NCBI GenBank assembly: GCA_035554115.1
Contig: DATMIW010000029.1
Location: 62,001-126,000, forward strand
DNA from: CAXTSE01 sp035554115
GTDB taxonomy: Bacteria > Actinomycetota > Actinomycetes > Actinomycetales > Microbacteriaceae
Direction: 5' to 3'
Length of the DNA: 64,000 nucleotides
The notes below the pieces were generated by a model. That model saw nothing but the letters and a program-made list of their open reading frames with translations, was not told the DNA's origin and did not search any database. A program made the translations under genes and the position numbers. Positions within the stretch are counted from its first letter, which is position 1; the number at the start of each line of letters is the position of its first letter. Positions 7,881 to 16,052 of the stretch are shown piece by piece.

Positions 7881-9317
7881 TTAGCCAGAAATGATCTGCG
7901 GTGTGCCCAGCTGCTTCAGGCCCTCGACGCCGAATTCCACCCCATAGCCCGACTGCTTGGCGCCGCCGAATGGAACCCGCGGGTCGACGGCACCGTGCCG
8001 ATTGATCCACACCGTGCCTGCTTGGATGCGGGCCGCGACACTGCGGGCTTTCGCGGTGTCGGAGGACCACACAGAGGCGCCGAGTCCGACGTCGAGCCCG
8101 TTGGCCATTTGAATGGCGTCCTCCACATTGGAGTACTTGACGATGGGCAGCGCGGGCCCGAATTGCTCTTCGGCGACGAGTGGGTTGTCGTTGTCGACGT
8201 CGGCGATCAGGGTGGTGGGGTAGAAGTAGCCAGCCTGGGTTTCGTCCGGGTTGCCGCCGATCAGCACGCGACCACCCGAGTCTTTTGCGGCATCCACGAG
8301 ACGGGTCACGATATTGAACTGGGCCTTGTTTTGCAGGGGGCCAAGTACGTTGTTCTCGTCCAAGCCGACCCCCATTGGCATGTTCTTGGCTATTCCCGTC
8401 AAGCTGTCGCACACCTGCTCGTAAATGTCCTCGTGCACATAGAGGCGCTTCAGGGCGGCGCACGTCTGTCCGGTGTTGATGAAGGCGCCCCAGAAAAGGT
8501 CCTCGGCGATGGCTGCCGGGTCGGCATCCGGCAACACGATTCCGGCGTCATTGCCGCCCAATTCCAGCGTCAACCGTTTGACGGTGTCGGCGGACGAGCG
8601 GATGATCGCCTTGCCCGTCGCCGTCGAGCCGGTGAACATCACCTTGGCGATATCCGGATGAGCGGCGAGCCTCTCTCCGACGTCTCGACCGCCCGGGACC
8701 ACGGCCAACACATCGGGAGGAAGGACGGTATTCAGCACTTCGACCAGAGCCAAGACCGAGAGGGGCGTGTATTCCGACGGTTTCATGACCACTGTGTTGC
8801 CCATGCGCAGAGCCGGCGCCAGCTGCCAGACGGAAATCATCATGGGCCAGTTCCACGGGCCGATGGCGGCGACAACGCCGAGCGGACGATAGAACAGCTG
8901 AGCGAGCGTGCCGTCCTCGTCAACGATGGTTTCCGGTTCCAGTTCGAAGGATGCCGTGGTGCGCAGCCAGGCCGAGCACGCGCCGACCTCGAAACGTGCG
9001 TTCGGTCCGTTCAGGGGCTTCCCCTGTTCGCGCGAGAGCAGCTCTGCCAGCGCTTCTGCATTTGCGTCAACGGCGTCAGCCGCGCGATTCAGTAGGGCAC
9101 GCCGTTCGTCCGCATCGCGGGCAGCCCACGCGGGCTGAGCGGCACGTGCGGCTTCGATAGCGTCATCGAGTTCGGCCACGCCGGGCTCGGCTACTCGGCC
9201 GACCAGTTCGCCAGTGGCGGGGTCGTTGATCGGACGCCCCCCTGTGGCCGGCTGGATGGCGGCCAGCAGCGCCGCGGCGTCGGCGAACGTGGTCTGAATA
9301 GCGGTTTCGGCGGTCAT
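7881..9317 (-). CDS. NAD(P)-dependent aldehyde dehydrogenase
   Basis: 478 aa from ATG 9317; an upstream extension to 9482 has no ribosome site and overlaps the divergent promoter region, so it is left out. Motifs in order: GPWNWPM (about 145), KPSEYTPLS, FTGSTATGK, LELGGND with the general-base Glu, GQTCAALKR with the catalytic Cys, EEQFGPALPI, VPFGGAKQSGYG. Its substrate cannot be read from sequence. It shares the strand with the FMN monooxygenase and is separated from it by about 107 bases, so they may be co-regulated. Confidence 0.9.
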   Translation of the reverse strand: MTAETAIQTTFADAAALLAAIQPATGGRPINDPATGELVGRVAEPGVAELDDAIEAARAAQPAWAARDADERRALLNRAADAVDANAEALAELLSREQGKPLNGPNARFEVGACSAWLRTTASFELEPETIVDEDGTLAQLFYRPLGVVAAIGPWNWPMMISVWQLAPALRMGNTVVMKPSEYTPLSVLALVEVLNTVLPPDVLAVVPGGRDVGERLAAHPDIAKVMFTGSTATGKAIIRSSADTVKRLTLELGGNDAGIVLPDADPAAIAEDLFWGAFINTGQTCAALKRLYVHEDIYEQVCDSLTGIAKNMPMGVGLDENNVLGPLQNKAQFNIVTRLVDAAKDSGGRVLIGGNPDETQAGYFYPTTLIADVDNDNPLVAEEQFGPALPIVKYSNVEDAIQMANGLDVGLGASVWSSDTAKARSVAARIQAGTVWINRHGAVDPRVPFGGAKQSGYGVEFGVEGLKQLGTPQIISG

Positions 9318-9454
9318 AGTTTGAGTATTCGCCCAGCGGGCAACTGCGTCTTTTCCGCGGATGCCCGGCCCTTGCCCCTCAGTGCACGAACGGGCCTGAT
9401 CTCCCTCTACGACGGAACATGCGCGATGCTTGTCGCATTCGAGAGGACAGTGAC

Positions 9455-9796
9455 ATGGGCGACGAACAGGTGCCGGAAACAAGCGGTGTATCGATCGATC
9501 TACTGACAGTTGTGGATCTCGGCCCGGAAATTCCGGGGATGGAGGGTCGCCAACTTCGGATGCGGGTGGTCACCATTGAACCCGGTGGAGTCTTCGGCCC
9601 GGTCCACGACCACAAGGGCAGGCCGGGCACTGTATATGTCCTTCAGGGCACAATCACCGATCATCGAGACGGGGTTGCCACGGAATATGGGCCCGGTGCG
9701 GGTTGGCCTGAGGATCGGAACACCCTTCATTGGCTCGAGAACCGGGGAACCGTTCCGGCTATCGAGGTCTCGGTTGATGTCGTGACGACTAGCTGA
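9455..9796 (+). CDS. small cupin-fold protein
   Basis: 113 aa from ATG 9455, placed by GAGAGG 9 bases upstream. A single cupin barrel is suggested: GGVFGPVHDHKGRPGTVYVLQG carries the first His-rich metal motif (shown here only as positions 42-63), and W-LENRGTVPAIEVSVDVV the second strand set. The second motif lacks an obvious His except HW, so metal binding is uncertain. Probably a small ligand-binding or isomerase-like cupin; function unknown. It is divergent from the aldehyde dehydrogenase. Confidence 0.75.
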   Translation: MGDEQVPETSGVSIDLLTVVDLGPEIPGMEGRQLRMRVVTIEPGGVFGPVHDHKGRPGTVYVLQGTITDHRDGVATEYGPGAGWPEDRNTLHWLENRGTVPAIEVSVDVVTTS

Positions 9797-9853
9797 CACT
9801 GGCCGCAGCCCATTTGTGTACGCTGTACACATCAATTTCTCGGGAAGGACATC

Positions 9854-10495
9854 ATGGCGGTACGTATCGACCTCAACCTCTCACTTGACGGCGTCGCCGC
9901 GACTGCCGATCAGACGCCCGAGAATCCCATGGGGGAGGACTGGGGACGACTCACCGCGGCATACGTCGGGACAAGGACTTTCCGCGAGCGTGTCTTGCAC
10001 GAAACCACCGGGGAGGGGACGACCGGCGTTGACGACCGGTACGCCACGGCCTACTTCGAGGAGGTGGGCGCCGAGATCATGGGAGCAGGAATGTTCGGGC
10101 TCCACACTTTTCCGGATGACCCGGATTGGCGCGGGTGGTGGGGCGAGGAGCCGCCGTTCCGCGTGCCCGTATTCGTGCTGACGCACCGGGATCGGCCCGC
10201 CATTGACTTTCCGAACGGCACACGCTTTGAATTCCTTAGTGCCACGCCGGAACAGGCACTTGCTCGTGCGAGGGAGCATGCGAATGGGGGGGACATTCGG
10301 ATCGGCGGGGGAGCGAGCGTTGCGCGTGACTTCCTGCAGGCCGGCCTCGTTGATCGCGTGCATGTCGCGATCACCCCGATCGTCCTGGGTCGGGGCGTGC
10401 GGCTATGGGATGACGTGCAATCGCTTACGCGCGACTACACGGTCACGACTGAGGTGGCCGAGAGCGGCGTCATTCACGTCACCTTCGCGCGCTGA
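9854..10495 (+). CDS. dihydrofolate reductase-like (RibD C-terminal) protein
   Basis: 213 aa. It starts MAVRIDLNLSLDGVAATAD, has the VFVLTHRDRP strand near residue 107 and the GGASVARDFLQAGLVDRVHVAITPIVLGRG block that defines the RibD_C/DHFR-like family. These bind NADPH and reduce unknown substrates; true folate activity is unlikely. The gene stands alone behind AAGGACATC. A TGTACA-containing repeat (TGTACGCTGTACA) just upstream may be an operator. Confidence 0.85.
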   Translation: MAVRIDLNLSLDGVAATADQTPENPMGEDWGRLTAAYVGTRTFRERVLHETTGEGTTGVDDRYATAYFEEVGAEIMGAGMFGLHTFPDDPDWRGWWGEEPPFRVPVFVLTHRDRPAIDFPNGTRFEFLSATPEQALARAREHANGGDIRIGGGASVARDFLQAGLVDRVHVAITPIVLGRGVRLWDDVQSLTRDYTVTTEVAESGVIHVTFAR

Positions 10496-10522
10496 GATCT
10501 CGCCCGTCGTTGGAACGGTGAC

Positions 10523-10924
10523 TTATCGGAGGACGGCAGCGATTGCGCTGATTTCGACAAGGGCTCCCGGAACGCCAAGTCCGGTGACGCGCCCGCCGGT
10601 GACGAGCGGCGGTTCGTCGGAGGCCAGATCGGCGGCGATCGCACCGTATGCGGCTGCCAGGTCGACTCCCTCGACAAAGAGCACGGTCCACTGCACCACA
10701 TCATCGAGTGAGGCCCCAACTGCCCGCAGCGCGGTCTTCGCATTTGCGAGGGCTCGAGTTGCCTGTGTGGCGACGTCGTCAGCGCCGATAAGAACGCCAT
10801 CTGCATCGACAGCGTTCTGCCCGCCGACATAGATCGTCGTCGCGCCGGGCGGGACCACAGCGACGTGACTGAACGCGGGGCTCGAGACAAGCCCTTCGGG
10901 GCGAAGACGTTGAATGGAAGCCAT
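10523..10924 (-). CDS. RidA/YjgF-family protein
   Basis: 133 aa from ATG 10924. Features of the RidA family: VYVGGQNAVDADG near residue 35, ALANAKTALRAVGASLDDVV, and the C-terminal PGALVEISAIAVL-like strand. The Arg of active imine deaminases (usually in an R-x-x-x-x-V context near the C-terminus) is replaced by PGALVE, so it may be one of the non-deaminating subfamilies. Trimeric, cytosolic by family. No operon partner. Confidence 0.85.
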   Translation of the reverse strand: MASIQRLRPEGLVSSPAFSHVAVVPPGATTIYVGGQNAVDADGVLIGADDVATQATRALANAKTALRAVGASLDDVVQWTVLFVEGVDLAAAYGAIAADLASDEPPLVTGGRVTGLGVPGALVEISAIAAVLR

Positions 10925-10959
10925 ATTCCACGGTCGCATGCGCCACTGACAAAGCGATG

Positions 10960-11124
10960 TCAGTGTTCGTTCTCTGGTCGACGCTTCTTTTTGGCCGATG
11001 TTTCAGGTACCAAAGGACCGCCCGCGAGAGATCCCACTGAGGCGCGGCTCGCGTTTGAAATCACAGAACTGATGGTGTCGGCTTTTCCCGTCCAGCCGAG
11101 AAGAAATCGACGGAACCGCCTCAT
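10960..11124 (-). CDS. possible small basic protein
   Basis: A 54-codon frame from ATG 11124 with GAGGTGGG upstream; product Arg/Lys-rich at both ends (MRRFRRFLLGW.. ..SAKKKRRPENEH). No family is recognised and third-position G/C bias is only moderate, so it may not be real. It fills the otherwise empty 276-base stretch between the RidA and universal-stress-protein genes. Confidence 0.3.
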   Translation of the reverse strand: MRRFRRFLLGWTGKADTISSVISNASRASVGSLAGGPLVPETSAKKKRRPENEH

Positions 11125-11200
11125 GACGCCCACCTCATTCGATATCAGCATCTGAATAGCCGGAGGATCTCACCACGCGATTTTAGAGCGCAAGCGAGGT

Positions 11201-11644
11201 CTAGTGCGCTGTTCCGTGCATGATGAGGACGGGGCAGTGCGCGTGCTCGGCGCAGGTGGCGCTCACCGATCCCAATAGAAGACCAACGAAGCCGCCATGG
11301 CCTCGGCTCCCCAGGACCAGCATGGAGGCACTCTTGCTTTCGTCGATGAGGACGCGAGCAGGGGAACCCTCGAGGATGGTGCGCTCGAGTCCGCCTGGCG
11401 GGGCGTCTCCGAATGCTTGATTGATAGCGTCCGAAAGGATGTGTTGAGCGTCCTCCTCGGGAGACCAGTCCTCGATTCGGGAGTAGGCGCCGTCGAGCAT
11501 GACGGGGAATTCCCAGGTCGTGATCGCCTCCAGCGGGACGCCGAAAGCGGCGGAGATCCTTGCGGCTTCTCGAAGCGCTTCGATCGAGGAGTTGGAGCCG
11601 TCGACGCCTACGAGGATTCGTGTCGCATCCGTGGGGTTCTTCAT
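11201..11644 (-). CDS. universal stress protein
   Basis: 147-aa single UspA domain. It opens ILVGVDGSNSS (ATP-binding Asp), and has the C-terminal G-2x-G-9x-G-(S/T) nucleotide loop as LGSRGHGGFVGLLLGSVS. By family it binds ATP and helps survival in starvation or low oxygen. It lies just downstream of the BON-domain gene on the same strand (24-base gap), a pairing of two stress-related genes. Confidence 0.92.
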   Translation of the reverse strand: MKNPTDATRILVGVDGSNSSIEALREAARISAAFGVPLEAITTWEFPVMLDGAYSRIEDWSPEEDAQHILSDAINQAFGDAPPGGLERTILEGSPARVLIDESKSASMLVLGSRGHGGFVGLLLGSVSATCAEHAHCPVLIMHGTAH

Positions 11645-11668
11645 GAGATCAGCCTTCCATCGATGGGT

Positions 11669-12334
11669 TTAGTAGGGCCGGACCTCGATGCGATTGTCGA
11701 CGTCAGTAACGTGGGGAGAGGCCCAGGCGGCCTGTCCGGCCTGCTTCTTCTCTGCCCAGGACCGCACGGTTCCTGTGAGGGTGACCTTGTTGCCCGATAC
11801 CGTGGCGTCGATGGTCTTCGCGTCGAGCTGGGCGTTGCGGGTGAGTGCGTTCTTGATGCGCTGCTCCGCGTCAATAGCCGAGGGGCGCGCGGTGAGCGTG
11901 ATCATGTTGTTCACCGTGTAGACCCCCCGCAGGTTCTGCACCGCGCGCTTAGCGGCCTGGCGCTGGTAGTCCCAGGCCACCTCTCCCGTGAGGGTGACGG
12001 CGTGGTCCTTGATCTCGGCCTTGACGGTGTCGGGGACGTTACTGGCCCATGTGAGGGCGCGCTGGACCTCTTTGGCGATGTCTGTCTCGGTCACGGTCCA
12101 CCCCGACTTCGGGTGCACCGTGAGGTCATCGACCACGGCGGTGACTCCGACGACGCGCAGGGCTGCCCGCTTGGCGGCGAGTCGCTCAGAGTAGTCGTCG
12201 ACCTCTCCCGAGAGTGTGACGGTACGGTCCTCGACGGCCACTCCGATGCCCGCGGAATCCACGTCGGGGGTCCAGTCGAGTTCGGCTTGAACTGCGGTTT
12301 GGATGTCGAGGTCGCTCCGAGCCGAGGATGCCAT
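11669..12334 (-). CDS. triple BON-domain protein
   Basis: About 221 aa with three BON repeats of some 65-70 residues, each having the ALTW/NALTR helix and a VTLTGEV or VTLSGEV strand. There is no signal peptide. I prefer the third in-frame ATG at 12334 because GGAAAG lies 9 bases before it; the frame opens at 12355. BON domains bind membranes or phospholipids and occur in osmotic-shock proteins. Adjacent to a universal stress protein and a small membrane protein on the same strand. Confidence 0.87.
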   Translation of the reverse strand: MASSARSDLDIQTAVQAELDWTPDVDSAGIGVAVEDRTVTLSGEVDDYSERLAAKRAALRVVGVTAVVDDLTVHPKSGWTVTETDIAKEVQRALTWASNVPDTVKAEIKDHAVTLTGEVAWDYQRQAAKRAVQNLRGVYTVNNMITLTARPSAIDAEQRIKNALTRNAQLDAKTIDATVSGNKVTLTGTVRSWAEKKQAGQAAWASPHVTDVDNRIEVRPY

Positions 12335-12415
12335 GTCCATCTTCTTTCCGTTCATGTGGTGAGCGAAGTGCGAACACTCAACGGTGCGCCCTGACGAAGC
12401 TGGCGCGTAGGGCCG

Positions 12416-12637
12416 TTAGTCCCGTAGATCCTTGCGACGAGGAGCCACCACAAACAGGTAGATGATCTCCAGGATGCCGGCGGTGTTGAGAATCAGCATC
12501 ACGATGAACCACGGCTTGCTCTTCTTCTCGGCAGCCCGCCAGAGGGCCAGCCCTTTCCACACCAGATTCCAGACGGCAAGCGTGATGAGCAGGACGACAA
12601 CCAGAGGATTCTGTAGCTGAGATGTATCCATAGCCAC
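12416..12637 (-). CDS. two-TM small membrane protein (DUF5652-like)
   Basis: 73 aa from GTG 12637, chosen because AAGGAG lies 6 bases before it; an ATG two codons later is also possible. Two hydrophobic segments (about residues 10-30 and 40-62) are split by ALWRAAEKKSKPWF, and it ends in basic APRRKDLRD. This resembles the short DUF5652 proteins. Function unknown. Divergent from the FAD monooxygenase at 12668. Confidence 0.75.
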   Translation of the reverse strand: MAMDTSQLQNPLVVVLLITLAVWNLVWKGLALWRAAEKKSKPWFIVMLILNTAGILEIIYLFVVAPRRKDLRD

Positions 12638-12667
12638 AGTCTGCTCCTTTGTGAGGATGATGGGGTG

Positions 12668-14161
12668 ATGGACGAAACCGATGTGGTCATCGTCGGTGCG
12701 GGCCCGACGGGCCTGATGTTGGCGAACTGCCTCGCCAAGCTTGGTGTGGCAGCAGTGATCGTCGATGGGAAATCCGGACCGACCCGGGAATCTCGTGCGC
12801 TCGTTCTGCAGGCACGCACCATGGAGATCTACGACCAACTCGGTGTCGTAGACCAGGTGCTCGCGGAGGCCGAACAAGCGAGTTCGATCGTGCCCGGGTT
12901 TGAGAAGCGAAAGTTCGGAAAGATCAACCTCGAGCAGTTGGCGACCGGCATTACGCCTTACCCGCACCTTTATGTTTTGGAACAGAGCAAGAACGAACGA
13001 ATCCTTGTCGACACGCTCCACCACGCCGGTCGCGAGGTGCTCTGGAATCACTCGGTCACGTCGATCACCTCAGATAGCGACAAAGTTCGCGTTGTGGCCG
13101 GAGATGTGACAATCGTCGCGCGCTACTGTGTCGGTGCGGACGGGAGTTCCTCCGAAGTGCGCAGGCTGTTGGGGATTCCCTTCGAGGGTGCGACGAACGA
13201 GCACACGTTCTACGTCGCCGATGCGACCGGCGTCAAAGGGCTCGTGCTCGACGCGATCAACCTCCGCTTTGGCGAGACCGACTTCTTGCTCACCTTCCCG
13301 ATGGATTCGATTGATCACCAGCGGGTACTCGGTGTCGTGCGGAACTCCGATGGCAGCGAGGTCTCCGAGGAGTCAGCGCGCGCGACCCTCGATCGTGCGT
13401 TCGCCGTTACGTACGATCGCTCAGCGTGGTTCTCCACCTACCGGGTCCACCATCGTGTCGCTCAGCGTTTTCGTACAGCTCGGGTGTTTCTGGCGGGCGA
13501 TGCCGCGCATGTGCACTCGCCGGTGGGTGCACAGGGCATGAACACGGGGCTGCAGGATGCCCATAACCTTGCCTGCAAAATTGCGGACGTCATCTTCGGG
13601 CGGGCGCCAGACGAGTACCTTGACCGCTACGAAGCCGAGCGCAGGCCGGCCGCGAAACGGTTGGTTTCAACCACGGACACCATGTTCGGAGTGATCACCT
13701 CCGACAAGCTCGGCCCTCGACTTGTGAGGCGCTTTCTCCTGCCGCTCGCTGCGCCTCTCGCCGCGTCGCTGGTGCCACGGATTGTCGCGTCATCCCGGAT
13801 CTTCGAGTACATATCGCAGATACGGATTCACTATTGGATGACTGCAGATGCCAAGCGCGCCGCGCGAGGACGCCGAGGCAAGGTTGTGGGGCGTCGACTT
13901 CCCTGGAATGGCGACAACTTCGACAGTCTGCGCAATATGGAGTGGCAGCTCCACATCTATGGGCCAATAGATCCGGCCGTCGTTGAGCACTTCGGAACAG
14001 AGCTTGCTGTCCCGGTCAGTGTGTTCACCGATATCCGGAACCGTCGACTCCAATCGGGGTGGGCCTATCTCGTTCGTCCCGACGGTTTTGTCGCCGCGTC
14101 GGCGGCAGCCGGTGCCGGTGAACTCAGGGCCGGACTCCCGGCGGGCCTTCAACGCTTCTAG
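12668..14161 (+). CDS. FAD-dependent aromatic monooxygenase (PheA/TfdB/UbiH type)
   Basis: 497 aa. The N-terminal Rossmann motif is VVIVGAGPTGLMLA; GADGSSSEVRRLLGI is the DG motif (about residue 158), and FLAGDAAHVHSPVGAQGMNTGLQDA (given as positions 277-301) the second FAD motif. The family hydroxylates aromatic rings with NAD(P)H and O2. The C-terminal third has the thioredoxin-like part expected for phenol hydroxylase relatives but looks short. The aromatic substrate is unknown; no ring-cleavage gene is adjacent. Confidence 0.88.
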   Translation: MDETDVVIVGAGPTGLMLANCLAKLGVAAVIVDGKSGPTRESRALVLQARTMEIYDQLGVVDQVLAEAEQASSIVPGFEKRKFGKINLEQLATGITPYPHLYVLEQSKNERILVDTLHHAGREVLWNHSVTSITSDSDKVRVVAGDVTIVARYCVGADGSSSEVRRLLGIPFEGATNEHTFYVADATGVKGLVLDAINLRFGETDFLLTFPMDSIDHQRVLGVVRNSDGSEVSEESARATLDRAFAVTYDRSAWFSTYRVHHRVAQRFRTARVFLAGDAAHVHSPVGAQGMNTGLQDAHNLACKIADVIFGRAPDEYLDRYEAERRPAAKRLVSTTDTMFGVITSDKLGPRLVRRFLLPLAAPLAASLVPRIVASSRIFEYISQIRIHYWMTADAKRAARGRRGKVVGRRLPWNGDNFDSLRNMEWQLHIYGPIDPAVVEHFGTELAVPVSVFTDIRNRRLQSGWAYLVRPDGFVAASAAAGAGELRAGLPAGLQRF

Positions 14162-14179
14162 CTATGACAGCATCTGCGT

Positions 14180-15208
14180 ATGGAACACGACCACGATCAC
14201 GACCACCATCACGGGGCAGGCGGGCACCGCCATCCCACCGGGATCACGGGGTTCTTCTACGGCCTGTTTGTTCCACATTCCCATGATGCGATTGACTCGA
14301 TCGACGATGCCCTAGAAGCCAGCAAAGAGGGCGTTCGCGCGCTGAAGATCAGTCTGTTCATCCTGCTCGGCACGACCTTCCTGCAGCTTGTTGTCGTGCT
14401 GATCAGTGGGTCAGTCGCGCTGCTCGCGGACACCATCCACAACTTCTCCGACGCCTTGACTGCGGTGCCGCTGTGGATTGCGTTTATCCTCGGGCGCCAG
14501 GCCGCGACTCGCCGCTACAACTTCGGGTACGGTCGCGCCGAGGATCTCGCCGGCCTATTCATCGTCGCCGTGGTCGCACTTTCGGCGATCATCGCGGCAT
14601 GGCAGTCAGTGGATCGGATCATCCATCCCCAGCCGCTGCACAATTTGTGGTGGGTTCTTGCGGCTGGTGTGATCGGCTTCATTGGTAACGAAACCGTCGC
14701 TGTCTACCGGATCCGTGTCGGGCAGAAGATCGGTTCCGCCGCACTGGTTGCCGACGGCGTGCACGCCCGCACCGACGGGTTCACTTCCCTGGCCGTAGTG
14801 CTTGGCGCGATCGGTGTCATGCTCGGCTTCCCGCTGGCTGACGCCATCGTTGGATTGCTGATCTCGGTTGCGATCATCGTCCTGCTCTGGGGGACAGTCC
14901 GCTCCATTGGCCGCCGGTTGATGGACGGCATCGAACCCGAACTCGTCGACCGTGCCGAACAAGCCTTGGAGCACACGCCCGGCGTGCTGGCCGTCCCCAG
15001 GCTGCAACTTCGCTGGATCGGTCATCGCCTTCACGGCATCGCCACCATCCAAGTCGCCAAGGGAGGAACACTTGTCGACGCTGAGCACATCGTCCGGCTG
15101 GCTGAGCACGAGCTCGGTCATGCCTTACCCAACCTTGACGATGTGCACATCCACGCGGTCACCAGCGAGGGCGTGCGTTCGGTCAGTCGGCGTCAAGGAA
15201 TTCGATGA
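14180..15208 (+). CDS. cation diffusion facilitator metal exporter
   Basis: 342-aa CDF transporter. A His/Asp-rich tail (HDHDHDHHHGAGGHRH) precedes six membrane segments. The two metal-site motifs are seen: ADTIHNFSDA in TM2 and ADGVHARTDG in TM5 (HxxxD each), the arrangement of Zn2+/Cd2+/Co2+ exporters. The C-terminal cytosolic domain (about 240-342) is the dimerising ferredoxin-like fold. Its 3' end overlaps the convergent hydrolase gene by 26 bases. The metal is not determinable from sequence. Confidence 0.92.
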   Translation: MEHDHDHDHHHGAGGHRHPTGITGFFYGLFVPHSHDAIDSIDDALEASKEGVRALKISLFILLGTTFLQLVVVLISGSVALLADTIHNFSDALTAVPLWIAFILGRQAATRRYNFGYGRAEDLAGLFIVAVVALSAIIAAWQSVDRIIHPQPLHNLWWVLAAGVIGFIGNETVAVYRIRVGQKIGSAALVADGVHARTDGFTSLAVVLGAIGVMLGFPLADAIVGLLISVAIIVLLWGTVRSIGRRLMDGIEPELVDRAEQALEHTPGVLAVPRLQLRWIGHRLHGIATIQVAKGGTLVDAEHIVRLAEHELGHALPNLDDVHIHAVTSEGVRSVSRRQGIR

Positions 15209-15956
15209 GATGCGGGAGAGTCCGGTCAAGCTCAGCCTGGCTGCCGTCGAGCACTTCGCCCAGGTAGCTTCCGTGAGTGCCCGGCACGATCAGTAGTCGG
15301 GCTCCCGGGATGAGGCGTGCTAACCGAGCCAGGTGCTGAGTTGTCACGACGTCGCGGTCGCCGCCGACCACGAGGGTGGGGGCGGTGATCGACGCTGGCA
15401 ACGCATCCGGCCAGGCAGTGAAGCTGAGCATGAGTGTGCGGTCGAGGTCGAATAGCTGCCGCACGTGTGCGGGGTCGCCACTGACCGCGAGGTCGGCCTC
15501 CACGTAGGGGTGCGGCAGGTCGGCGAAGGTGGCGCCCTCGAGCCCGGCCCAGAACCCGTCGATCATGCCGTCGGGGCGGTACGGCGCAGAAGCGGCGATC
15601 AGACGATGCACCAGCTCGGGGCGGCGAACAGCCAGTTGCATGGCGATCTGGCCGCCGTTACTGAAACCGAGTACATCCACCGGTCCACGTCCGAGCTCAT
15701 CGAGCAATACCGCAATGTCGTCGGCGGTCGCTTCGAATGATGGGACGCGGTCAATCGTTCCGGTGCGCCCGTGACCCTGCCACTCGAGAGCGATGATCTC
15801 GCGGCCGCCGGCAAGCGACGGAATGAGCAGGCCCCAGTTGGACTCGATCGTTGAGCCTCCGCCATGGATAAGCAGGAGCGAAGGTCGGTCGCCACGAGGC
15901 GAGCCGTGGGTCTCGTAGTAAAGCGGAAGTTCGCCGTGGGAATAGCCCTGGGTCAT
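15183..15956 (-). CDS. alpha/beta hydrolase
   Basis: 257 aa. Nucleophile elbow GFSNGG (Ser about residue 98), oxyanion HGGGS near residue 32, Asp in VGGDRDVV and His in PGTHGSYL complete the triad. No signal peptide. The family includes esterases and C-C hydrolases; no substrate can be inferred. Convergent with the metal exporter (26-base overlap) and separated from catalase by a strong hairpin. Confidence 0.87.
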   Translation of the reverse strand: MTQGYSHGELPLYYETHGSPRGDRPSLLLIHGGGSTIESNWGLLIPSLAGGREIIALEWQGHGRTGTIDRVPSFEATADDIAVLLDELGRGPVDVLGFSNGGQIAMQLAVRRPELVHRLIAASAPYRPDGMIDGFWAGLEGATFADLPHPYVEADLAVSGDPAHVRQLFDLDRTLMLSFTAWPDALPASITAPTLVVGGDRDVVTTQHLARLARLIPGARLLIVPGTHGSYLGEVLDGSQAELDRTLPHLIEFLDAD

Positions 15957-15993
15957 ACACCCACGCTACTTCGAGGCTGCCCATGCCCATAGT

Positions 15994-16039
15994 GCTGTCG
16001 CGCTCGATCATGACATCGGTCACAATCGAGCGCGACAGC
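15994..16039 (-). terminator. hairpin terminator after catalase
   Basis: Perfect 15-bp stem (GCTGTCGCGCTCGAT / ATCGAGCGCGACAGC) with a 16-base loop, in the 96-base gap between the catalase stop and the next gene. There is no clear T tract, which is common for terminators in GC-rich actinobacteria. Confidence 0.7.
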
Positions 16040-16052
16040 GAGCGCGACGACC

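Noticed and set aside
12638..13051. Extension of the small two-TM gene
   Set aside because: Antisense to the FAD monooxygenase N-terminus; GTG 12637 has a proper ribosome site.
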